A stretch of DNA of 12,921 bases from Omnitrophica bacterium RBG_13_46_9 (lineage in GTDB: Bacteria > Omnitrophota > Gorgyraeia > JABMRN01 > RBG-13-46-9), in contig MHFD01000029.1 of the NCBI GenBank assembly GCA_001804045.1, forward strand, positions 3,481 through 16,401, read 5' to 3'. Under the pieces are notes generated by a model. That model had not been told where the DNA came from and searched no databases. It saw nothing but the letters and a program-made list of their open reading frames with translations. Position 1 is the stretch's first letter, and every line of letters begins with the position of its first letter. Shown here piece after piece: positions 6,736-12,921 of the stretch. The translations under genes and the position numbers were made by a program.

Positions 6736-8640
6736 ATGGAGAAAATAGGGACTTCTAAAAAGTGGATGGTTTTTATAGTGATTGTTTTAATGACTGCTTT
6801 GGGCTTTGCTGTCTATGGAAATTCGCTAAACGGCAAGTTTATCTGGGATGACCACGATTTGATAAGGAATAATCTGTTTATAAAAAGCTGGTTTTTTCTC
6901 CCGGATGTTTTTGCCAAACACATCGGCGAGGGCGCGGATGTCAAATATCCTTCTTACCGCCCGTTTCAGTCTGTCAGCTATATGGTGGATTATTCTTTAT
7001 GGGGATTAAATGTTTTCGGGTATCACCTGACAAATATTTTATTGCATATTTTTGCCGCGATGGCGCTTTATTGGTTGATAAATATTATTTATGGCGATGA
7101 TCTTTTGTCTTTCTTCACGGGCATACTGTTCCTGACCCACCCTGTACATGTAGAGGCAGTAGCGTATATCTCGGGTAGGGCGGATGCCCTGGCGTTACTC
7201 TTTATGCTTCTTTGCTTTATCTTCTATATAAAAAATATAGGATCGAAAAAGAAGATCTTTTATGTAATCATGTTGCTGAGTTATATGCTGGCTCTTTTAT
7301 CCAGAGAGAACAGCCTTATTCTGCCGGCATTAGTACTGCTTTACCACTATGCTTTTAGAAAGAAGGTCGGGCTTAAAAGCTTCCTTCCCATTTTAGCTAT
7401 CGCCTTTCTATACATCATATTACGGTTAATGTTTCTCAAACCCGTATCGCCGGATTTAGCGTCTCATACGTCTGTGTTTATGAGGATACCGTGTTTCTTC
7501 GTAGCCGTTACCAAATACATAAGACTCATGTTTCTTCCTTTCAATCTGCACATGGAATACGGGAACAGGATATTCAATTTTACGGACCCAAAGGCGATTC
7601 TGGGCATATTTATGTCAGTTTCATTGCTGACATACGGTTTCATAAAAAGAAAAAGCGGTAACCCCGCGTTCTTCTCTATATACTGGTTCTTCATAGCGCT
7701 TTTGCCGGTGTCTCATATCTATCCCATACCTATGGCATATATGGCCGAACACTGGCTTTATGTGCCCTCCATCGGTTTTTTTCTGCTTGTGGGGCATGGA
7801 TTGCGCCTTTTATACAGGTCCGAGAAGCTCAATGTCCTTGCCCTTGCCTGCGCGCTTCTCATAATAGCCGGTTATTCATTTCTGACAATCCGCTATAGTG
7901 CTTGCTGGCGGGAGCCGACTGCCTTCTATGAAAGGACATTGCGATATGCCCCCGGCAGCATAAGGACGATCGGCAGCTTGGCGAACGAATATTGCAGCGT
8001 AGGAAAAACCGAGAAAGCCATACCGTTATATGAGGAGATTATAATACATAAGCCCGACAATATCGTAGGATATAATAATCTTGGCATCGCATACATAATG
8101 GCCGGCAGATACGAGGATGCTGTCGCCTTGTATAAGAGAGCGATAGCGATGAGCCCCGCTTTCGCAAATGCGTACAATAATCTCGGCATTGCGTATAGCC
8201 GGCTGGGTAAGTATGAAGATGCCATAGCGGTGCACAGGAGAGCGATAACACTCAAGCCGAATTTTGCCGATGCGTACAATAACATCGGTATTGCTTATGG
8301 TATGCTGGGTAATTATGAAGAGGCCATAGCTATGTATGGGAAAGCCATAGAACTAAATCCTAATAATGCAAAGATATACATTAACCTTGGCGACGCATAC
8401 GGTAATATAGGCAGAAAAAAAGAGGCCATAGCTGCATATGAAAAAGCCATAGAAATTAATCCGCGTTACGGGCCCGGCTATTTTAACCTTTCCCGATTCT
8501 ATTTCCGGGAGAAGCGATATGAGTTGGCCATCAGGTATTGCGACCTGGCAGCCAAAGAGGGATACAAAGTCCCGTCCGAATTTTTAGAACTGCTTAGGCG
8601 CATAGAGAGCGAGATAGCCAGGGCGAAGCGTGAAGGGTAG
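6736..8640 (+). CDS. TMTC-like polytopic membrane protein with six TPRs (putative GT-C glycosyltransferase)
   Basis: This 634-residue protein has an N-terminal half with about ten membrane helices (9-385) and a C-terminal half of six 34-residue tetratricopeptide repeats (about 408-611). The membrane half has features of TMTC-type (DUF1736) GT-C enzymes: an acidic pair in the first loop (WDDHD, 37-41), the SYRPF..S..Y segment (73-82), THPVHVEAVAYISGRAD (134-150) and AEHWLYVPSIGF (337-348). Eukaryotic TMTCs transfer mannose to Ser/Thr of exported proteins. By analogy this one may glycosylate exported proteins from a lipid-linked sugar, with the TPRs binding the acceptor outside the cytoplasm. 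GGAG at 6718-6721 is 14 nt from the ATG, so the start has weak support. The family resemblance is strong; enzymatic activity is inferred. Confidence 0.82.
   Translation: MEKIGTSKKWMVFIVIVLMTALGFAVYGNSLNGKFIWDDHDLIRNNLFIKSWFFLPDVFAKHIGEGADVKYPSYRPFQSVSYMVDYSLWGLNVFGYHLTNILLHIFAAMALYWLINIIYGDDLLSFFTGILFLTHPVHVEAVAYISGRADALALLFMLLCFIFYIKNIGSKKKIFYVIMLLSYMLALLSRENSLILPALVLLYHYAFRKKVGLKSFLPILAIAFLYIILRLMFLKPVSPDLASHTSVFMRIPCFFVAVTKYIRLMFLPFNLHMEYGNRIFNFTDPKAILGIFMSVSLLTYGFIKRKSGNPAFFSIYWFFIALLPVSHIYPIPMAYMAEHWLYVPSIGFFLLVGHGLRLLYRSEKLNVLALACALLIIAGYSFLTIRYSACWREPTAFYERTLRYAPGSIRTIGSLANEYCSVGKTEKAIPLYEEIIIHKPDNIVGYNNLGIAYIMAGRYEDAVALYKRAIAMSPAFANAYNNLGIAYSRLGKYEDAIAVHRRAITLKPNFADAYNNIGIAYGMLGNYEEAIAMYGKAIELNPNNAKIYINLGDAYGNIGRKKEAIAAYEKAIEINPRYGPGYFNLSRFYFREKRYELAIRYCDLAAKEGYKVPSEFLELLRRIESEIARAKREG
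7957..8568 (+). repeat. 102-bp tandem coding repeats (six TPR units)
   Basis: Six 34-codon TPR units follow each other without spacers. Units 2-4 remain similar at DNA level: AATAATC-type stretches recur at 8074, 8176 and 8278, exactly 102 bp apart, suggesting recent duplication or conversion of units. This is a protein repeat and not a CRISPR. Confidence 0.8.
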
Positions 8641-8675
8641 CTATTGAAAAGTTTTTATATTTTAGATGGATTGCA

Positions 8676-9665
8676 ATGAAAAATATATTGAAAAACATAC
8701 TGTTTACAGCGGTGACAGTGGCGCTGGTGTTTATTGCGCTCGAAACGATATGGAGAATAACACTTTCAGCAAAGTCCAAAAATATAGATTTTCTGTTCTA
8801 CGGCAGCAGTTTTTTAAGACTTAAGGCTAAAACCGTCCTTTTTAAGGTTCACCGGTTAATGAACGGGAAACCTGAGTACGCTCCCGACAAGTCAGCGGGG
8901 GAGGTCATTTTGACCTTTGGAGGTTCCACGACAAAGTGCACCCCTTATGTTGCAGATGAGGATTCTTGGCCAAATAGATTGGAAGTTTATTTAAATAGAA
9001 TGTTGGATAAGAAGGTAACCGTATATAATATGGCCCAAGAGGGCTCGCTTCTTAAAAAAAATGTTCGTTTATATGAAGATTATCTGAAAAAATATGGGAA
9101 CATTCCGTCCCTTTCGATATTTTATATGGGCATAAACGATGCTTTGGCGATATCGCTTCATGAGGAATGCGTCGAAACGCTTAAACCCGGTTTTCTGGCC
9201 ATATTGGATGCCAGGATCATGGGTGTAAGCTTGCTCTATGCTTCCATGACAGAGAAATATTCGCAGATGACACGTAATGGTTGCGGCGAAGAGTGGGAAG
9301 ATGGCGTTATTGTTTACGATAATGTGACCAAAACAGGCCTGGCGCAATTTGAGAGAAGGATAGGATTTTTAATGGATACCTCTTTCAGTTTTGATAGCAG
9401 GGTTATAGTGTGTTCTGTTCCGGTCTCGCGCTCGTATCTGGCCCGGCATCCCGAAGTGGATAGCATATATCGCCGTATAATTTCCATTATGGAGGCGAGC
9501 GTACGTAAGAGAAAAGACGACTTTATAGATCTGAATAAGGAGATTTTTTTAGAAGATAGGGATTTCGAAAATCACTATTTGGACGGGGTGCATCTCGACA
9601 AAGCCGGAAACGATATGGTCGCCCGATATCTGGCGGACTATATAATAAGCAGGATAAGGTTTTAA
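8676..9665 (+). CDS. Membrane-anchored SGNH/GDSL-family hydrolase (first of two)
   Basis: This 329-residue protein starts with an uncleaved signal anchor (about 8-28), placing the rest outside the cytoplasmic membrane. The SGNH catalytic blocks are visible: GGST (82-85, nucleophile S84), the GIND block (152-155, N154) and DGVHLDKAGND (303-313, D303 and H306 of the triad). The family includes esterases and acyl transferases or deacetylases acting on lipids, peptidoglycan or polysaccharides. With a TMTC-like transferase 35 bp upstream and a second SGNH protein downstream, removal or transfer of acyl groups on an envelope glycan is a fair guess. No clear ribosome binding site precedes ATG 8676. 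The catalytic set is complete, so activity is likely; the substrate cannot be told. Confidence 0.85.
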   Translation: MKNILKNILFTAVTVALVFIALETIWRITLSAKSKNIDFLFYGSSFLRLKAKTVLFKVHRLMNGKPEYAPDKSAGEVILTFGGSTTKCTPYVADEDSWPNRLEVYLNRMLDKKVTVYNMAQEGSLLKKNVRLYEDYLKKYGNIPSLSIFYMGINDALAISLHEECVETLKPGFLAILDARIMGVSLLYASMTEKYSQMTRNGCGEEWEDGVIVYDNVTKTGLAQFERRIGFLMDTSFSFDSRVIVCSVPVSRSYLARHPEVDSIYRRIISIMEASVRKRKDDFIDLNKEIFLEDRDFENHYLDGVHLDKAGNDMVARYLADYIISRIRF

Positions 9666-9695
9666 TAAGGCGTCTTCCGCCCGAAGATCCACACT

Positions 9696-9721
9696 TGCGC
9701 ATATCTTTCACATGCGCATAT
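9696..9721 (+). terminator. 7-bp hairpin between the two SGNH genes (weak terminator or operator)
   Basis: TGCGCAT (9696-9702) and ATGCGCA (9712-9718) form a perfect 7-bp stem with a 9-nt loop, 30 bp after the stop of the first SGNH gene. The tail is AT-rich and not a clean U-tract, so termination would be weak. Because TGCGCA is itself palindromic, the unit TGCGCATAT is also a direct repeat (9696-9704 and 9713-9721), spaced 17 bp, which would equally suit a regulator site ahead of the promoter. Confidence 0.35.
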
Positions 9722-9727
9722 TATTAA

Positions 9728-9756
9728 TATAATATACGATCGTTCTATGATATAAT
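9728..9756 (+). promoter_or_regulatory. Promoter region of the second SGNH gene (two TATAAT boxes)
   Basis: Two perfect TATAAT hexamers occur, at 9728-9733 and 9751-9756. The second is preceded by TG at 9748-9749, giving an extended -10 element, and predicts a start near 9763 and a 41-nt leader before ATG 9804. No good -35 box was found for either. The 138-bp gap and AT-rich content support a separate transcription unit from here. Confidence 0.45.
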
Positions 9757-9803
9757 AAAAAAAGAGTGCATTAAAAGCAGAATGTAACTTTTAAGAACCT
9801 AAA

Positions 9804-10892
9804 ATGAAGTTATTATTCCGTATTTGCGCCTTAGTAATAGGTATTGCGATTTCATTTGCAGCCGCGGAAATCGGACTCAGAATTTTTAAACCGCAGACGA
9901 TCGGCCCGGTACTATATGCCCATCATCCCCAGTTGGGAGCAATCCACGTCCCTAACCAGCACGGCAGAAGGTTTCATCCGGGAGCGTATGACTACACGTA
10001 CACCAATAATTCATATGGTTGCAGGGGCGCAAAAGAATACGGCAAGATTAAGGGCGCGGATATCAGGATCTTGTTTCTGGGCGATTCCACCACGTACGGG
10101 GTAGGCGTCGAAGACGATGAGACATTTGTTTACAGGATAGAGCAGATTCTGACCGGCGCGGGCATTTCTGTGGAAGCGATAAACGCAGGCTGTGGCGGGA
10201 AGGGCACAGATTATTCTTTGAAGTTTCTCCAGGTCTACGGCGAGACGCTTAAGCCGGATCTGGTCATTCTCTGTTTTGACGGAAACGATTTTTATGATAA
10301 TTCTGAGAGTGTCTATTATGGCATAGACGAAAATGGAGAGCTTTACGTCAAATCTTTGCAGGATACATTTTCCGCAAAGAAGGAATTTTTGAGAAAAATA
10401 TGGCTCTACGATTGGTTGACCGCGCATTCACACGTCGCCGGCCTGTTAAAACAGACCGCGATCAAAATTTTACTGAAGAAAAACAAGACACCGGGCGGAA
10501 ACAAATCCAAAAAGGCGGTTATATCCTATCCGGACCAGAAAAATGTATATTTGAACGACAAGCAAAAAAAGGAGACAGAGATATTGATGGTTAACCTGAA
10601 AAGAGAAGTCGAGACTCTGGGCAGCAGGCTGTTCTCTTTTTATATAGCAAACAAGAGGTCGATAGAGCTTTACAGGAGCTCAAAGGAACTGTTGCTTTTT
10701 GAAGAAGCTTCTACTGATATATGCAGAACCCATAATATCGACTATTTGTCATTGACGCCTTTTCTGTCGGATTCTAAAGAGCCCATAAGCAAACTATGTT
10801 TCCCGTTGGACGAACACTTTACACCCACCTCTCATTTAATGGTCGCGGGTTTTATGGCAAATAAGATAGCGAAGATCATAAAGAATGAATAA
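9804..10892 (+). CDS. Membrane-anchored SGNH-family hydrolase (second of two)
   Basis: This 362-residue protein has an N-terminal signal anchor (about 5-25). SGNH blocks are FLGDSTTYGVG (91-101, nucleophile S95), NAGCGGKGTDY (127-137, oxyanion Gly), FDGNDFYDN (158-166, N161) and LDEHFTPTSH (335-344, D336 and H338 as probable triad members). The GDST/GxGVxxxETF start and the D-x-H-x3-x2-H end are typical of an extracytoplasmic SGNH subgroup seen in polysaccharide acetylation loci. A Lys-rich insert (about 185-265) is not part of the fold. It shares the blocks but little else with the preceding SGNH protein, so the two are not a recent duplication. Its stop overlaps the next gene's start by 8 bp, implying coupled translation. 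Confidence 0.85.
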   Translation: MKLLFRICALVIGIAISFAAAEIGLRIFKPQTIGPVLYAHHPQLGAIHVPNQHGRRFHPGAYDYTYTNNSYGCRGAKEYGKIKGADIRILFLGDSTTYGVGVEDDETFVYRIEQILTGAGISVEAINAGCGGKGTDYSLKFLQVYGETLKPDLVILCFDGNDFYDNSESVYYGIDENGELYVKSLQDTFSAKKEFLRKIWLYDWLTAHSHVAGLLKQTAIKILLKKNKTPGGNKSKKAVISYPDQKNVYLNDKQKKETEILMVNLKREVETLGSRLFSFYIANKRSIELYRSSKELLLFEEASTDICRTHNIDYLSLTPFLSDSKEPISKLCFPLDEHFTPTSHLMVAGFMANKIAKIIKNE

Positions 10893-11310
10893 AGCATGCA
10901 TAGTCATAACTTTTTTTGCTATATCCACGCTTGCCCTGGCGCAAACCGCCCTAGAGACAAGAGTTATACAGTCCGGGAAAGGGACTGGACGCCCTGTCGC
11001 GGAAGAGCATGCCGCTGACACCACAACGGAAGCTTTTTTAAGACTGCCGGTCAGAGAGCAGATTCAAATCATATATGATATTATAATCAAATATCGCAGA
11101 GACGGCATCGGCGTAAAATATACCGCCATCGAATATCTCGATATAATAAAATCGGTTTTGGCCAAGAATCCCGATTACATAGGCATGCCACTCGGCGAGA
11201 TGTTAAGACAGATTCTCACAGAGGAGGGATCGCTACCGGGAGAAAGCGAAGGAAGCGTTCGGGATAATTTATCCGCCAGAAGCGATCAGAATATAAGCAA
11301 GTCCGAATAA
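10885..11310 (+). CDS. Small secreted protein of unknown function
   Basis: This 141-residue protein is not recognised. It opens with a clear signal peptide: Lys3, hydrophobic core, then TLALA before Gln20, a good type I cleavage site. The mature part is helical and charged, with a compact central section (LPVREQIQIIYDIIIKYRR and GVKYTAIEYLDIIKSVL, about 54-92) and a polar, Ser/Glu-rich end. No Cys, no membrane segment after the signal and no known motif are seen. The ATG lies inside the last codons of the second SGNH gene, so translation is probably coupled to it. A partner or inhibitor role for the SGNH enzyme is possible, but that rests on position alone. Confidence 0.65.
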   Translation: MNKACIVITFFAISTLALAQTALETRVIQSGKGTGRPVAEEHAADTTTEAFLRLPVREQIQIIYDIIIKYRRDGIGVKYTAIEYLDIIKSVLAKNPDYIGMPLGEMLRQILTEEGSLPGESEGSVRDNLSARSDQNISKSE

Positions 11311-11396
11311 TCCCCCAAAAGGTACATCAGGGTATTAAAAGTTCAACGGTTTTTGTTTATGGAAGAAGACGGGCTAAAGAAAACCGGAAGGTGCGT

Positions 11397-12317
11397 GTGG
11401 TATATTTATGTAGGATGATAATAAAAATTTTGTTTTTGTCCGGACTTGTCATTACTAATGTATATTGTGAGACCGCGGAGGAATACTTTAGGCGCGGAAG
11501 GGGCTATTTAGAAAAAGGCGATTACCAGAACGGCATACATGAGATTAATAAGGGTATGAAGTTCGACCCTGGCCATGGTGATTTCAGCGTCTATTATGAC
11601 CTCGGCGTTTCGTATGGTTTTTTAGGCAAATACCATCTGGCCATAACCTATCTTGAAAAAGCCGCAGAGCTAAATCCTAACCATGCCGATAGTTACTATA
11701 ACCTTGGAATCGCTCATCTTTCCTTGCGTCAATACGAGGAAGCTAGTAAAAACTTCCAAAAAGCAAAGGAGGTTTTCCAGGGCCTAGGTGATACTAAAAA
11801 TGCCCAAAAAGCGCAGGAATATCTTGATGGGATCCCTGTTTTATATGGCGAAGTTTCGACAGAACCCGGCGATCTCACCGAGATTGCCGTAGATAAAGAG
11901 GTCATTAGGTCGTTTGCAGACGATATGTGCAAGAAAGGCTACCTGGATAAAGCGCCGACCGAAGCGGAGTTAGATTTATTTTCTGAAAATCCGGACAGGG
12001 TAGCGAGGCTTAAAGAAATTGCCGACTATTCCAGAGACAAGGCTAAAGACGCCTCCAGGGCGGACGCAAACGTTCCTGAGGACGCGTATCGGCATGTTTT
12101 ATGGAGTTATCTCCTTACCATGGAATATGGGGCGCAGTTTTCAAAGAAGGTTACCGATGCCCACGAGACAAACGATGATACAAATACCCCGGCCCAACAT
12201 AGGATGGATTTTCATAATAATGCCATAGGCAGGGAATATGCGGAAAAAGGGTATAAGGAATCCGATGTTCTGCACTATGTCATGACCGATAAGCATGTCA
12301 TGCGTTATCCCCGCTGA
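11397..12317 (+). CDS. Secreted TPR protein with C-terminal DUF6973-like domain
   Basis: From GTG 11397 the protein has 306 residues. It carries a signal peptide (about 1-24), three TPR units (about 27-60, 64-97, 98-131), a linker, and a C-terminal domain with RHVLW (232-236), DAHE (254-257) and MDFHNNAIGR (270-279). That pattern of Arg-His, Asp-x-His-Glu and Asp-x2-Asn-Asn-x2-Gly-Arg resembles the domain I recall as DUF6973, found in secreted and toxin-like bacterial proteins; no search was run. The invariant polar residues look like an active site. GTG 11397 is preferred because GGAAGG (11386-11391) is 5 nt upstream; GTG 11391 and ATG 11415 are alternatives that keep the signal peptide. It lies 86 bp after the small secreted protein. 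Confidence 0.72.
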   Translation: MVYLCRMIIKILFLSGLVITNVYCETAEEYFRRGRGYLEKGDYQNGIHEINKGMKFDPGHGDFSVYYDLGVSYGFLGKYHLAITYLEKAAELNPNHADSYYNLGIAHLSLRQYEEASKNFQKAKEVFQGLGDTKNAQKAQEYLDGIPVLYGEVSTEPGDLTEIAVDKEVIRSFADDMCKKGYLDKAPTEAELDLFSENPDRVARLKEIADYSRDKAKDASRADANVPEDAYRHVLWSYLLTMEYGAQFSKKVTDAHETNDDTNTPAQHRMDFHNNAIGREYAEKGYKESDVLHYVMTDKHVMRYPR

Positions 12318-12380
12318 GCCCGAGATCGGACTGTGTCGGGTGACACGCGCCTGAAAACAAATTAAAAAAATTAAAAAGGA

Positions 12381-12420
12381 AAATAAGCCAAGAGAACGGA
12401 AGAGGCGACGCTTACTTTTT
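12381..12420. terminator. Possible bidirectional terminator between convergent genes
   Basis: AAATAAGC (12381-12388) pairs with GCTTACTT (12410-12417) over 8 bp with one mismatch-type wobble and a 21-nt loop. A TTTTT run (12416-12420) follows on the + strand, and a longer T-rich run follows on the minus strand. Position between converging genes fits, but the stem is AT-rich and the loop long. Confidence 0.35.
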
Positions 12421-12454
12421 GTCCTATCGGCATAGATTGCGGATTTTGGATATT

Positions 12455-12921
12455 TTACGAACGGACGTAGCGAAGTATTTTCTGGAATTGATTTCTTAAA
12501 TTGTAAAGCACGTCTTTGGGTTTTACGCCATATACCTGGCCGTCGGAATATATCAAACCGCCCGGCTCCAACCCGTCCCGAACTAGCGCGTAATTGGCGG
12601 AAGGTTTTTCCTTTAGCTCCCGCATAGTCAGAAACAAAGCGGTTTCGCGGATAAAAGGTTCGATTTCGGTATTCATATTCCGGTACACATAGCCAAAAGA
12701 TGTTCTGATTGTATTCCAGGTTATCCCCCGGCCGAGCAATAACACAATCAGGCCATCGGGGTTTGATATTCTCTTTAGTCGGTCAAAAAATTCCAAAGTA
12801 AAGAACCCCGAATAGTAGGGGTCGACTATGCTGTGGTCAAGAGTTACGATGTCGTATTTTACCTTTGTAAATCTTATAAACTTACGAAAGTCCTCATTTA
12901 CGAAATGGGCCCTCTTATCGT
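12455..12921 (-). CDS. Spermidine-synthase-like protein, C-terminal part (5' end outside window)
   Basis: The frame is open from the window edge to the TAA at 12457-12455, giving 155 codons. A TTG at 12796 could be taken for a start, but the coding character clearly continues upstream. The upstream part reads DKRAHFVNEDFRKFIR, then KYDIVTLD (coded by 12859-12836), then YYSGFFTLEFFDRLKRI and NPDGLIVLLLGRG. This order is that of the Rossmann-fold core of spermidine synthase-like proteins: an acidic residue-led strand, YDvIxxD, EFF and a Gly-rich strand. The usual DSSDP catalytic stretch is replaced by DHSIVDP, so true aminopropyl transfer is doubtful, and a spermidine-synthase-like domain of a membrane-fused protein is as likely. 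Convergent with the TPR gene. Confidence 0.6.
   Translation of the reverse strand, partial: DKRAHFVNEDFRKFIRFTKVKYDIVTLDHSIVDPYYSGFFTLEFFDRLKRISNPDGLIVLLLGRGITWNTIRTSFGYVYRNMNTEIEPFIRETALFLTMRELKEKPSANYALVRDGLEPGGLIYSDGQVYGVKPKDVLYNLRNQFQKILRYVRS

Noticed and set aside
7926..8285. Minus-strand ORFs and a possible direct-repeat array in the TPR region
   Set aside because: The 102-bp period equals 34 codons of TPR; there are no unique spacers, so it is neither a CRISPR nor an antisense gene.
11359..11418. 19-codon ORF whose TGA overlaps ATG 11415
   Set aside because: It could be a coupled leader peptide, but it has no ribosome binding site, no attenuation-like codon run, and the overlap is easily due to chance.
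12319..12346. Short stems GTGTC/GACAC and CCCGA/TCGGG after the TPR gene
   Set aside because: They are 5-bp, mutually exclusive and not followed by a U-tract, so they are not a credible terminator.
1..12921. tRNA, rRNA, known riboswitch or insertion sequence
   Set aside because: Both strands were read by eye for T-loop-like sequences, long conserved RNA motifs and transposase-like proteins; none was found. A covariance-model search could still find a diverged RNA.

Overview
The window comes from a bacterial chromosome of moderate GC content. Its first half carries core genes and its second half an accessory, cell-envelope-oriented block. Gene style suggests an uncultured bacterium near Omnitrophota or the wider PVC/Elusimicrobiota neighbourhood. 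The pointers are a NIF3 homologue next to dnaG-rpoD, a TMTC-like polytopic membrane protein with TPR repeats, and many small secreted proteins of unknown function. This placement is inferred from gene content only; no ribosomal RNA is present to test it.

Region 1 (1-4944, + strand) is a housekeeping operon: the 3' part of a CvpA-family membrane protein, a NIF3-family metal-binding protein, DNA primase (dnaG) and the primary sigma factor (rpoD). dnaG and rpoD form the core of the classic macromolecular-synthesis operon, but rpsU is absent and NIF3 lies upstream. Two perfect 10-bp palindromes precede dnaG, and a TATAAT box precedes rpoD.

Region 2 (4945-6704) starts with a small minus-strand membrane protein convergent with rpoD. 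It is followed by a 250-bp divergent intergenic region and then a formate/nitrite-type channel on the + strand. The divergent region holds an unusual cluster of four copies of GATTACnnnGATT arranged as two interleaved inverted repeats. It also holds a likely leaderless promoter for the small gene and a good sigma-70-type promoter for the channel. A short zinc-ribbon membrane protein follows.

Region 3 (6736-12317, + strand) encodes a TMTC-like GT-C membrane protein with six TPRs, two membrane-anchored SGNH hydrolases, a small secreted protein, and a secreted TPR protein ending in a His/Asp/Asn-rich domain that resembles DUF6973. A promoter-like region at 9696-9756 probably splits this into two transcription units. 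Together they suggest modification or processing of surface glycans or glycoproteins, but no step is proven by the sequence. Region 4 (12455-12921, minus strand) is the C-terminal part of a spermidine-synthase-like protein that runs off the window end. No tRNA, rRNA, insertion sequence or CRISPR array was seen, and no stretch over 300 bp lacks a gene.
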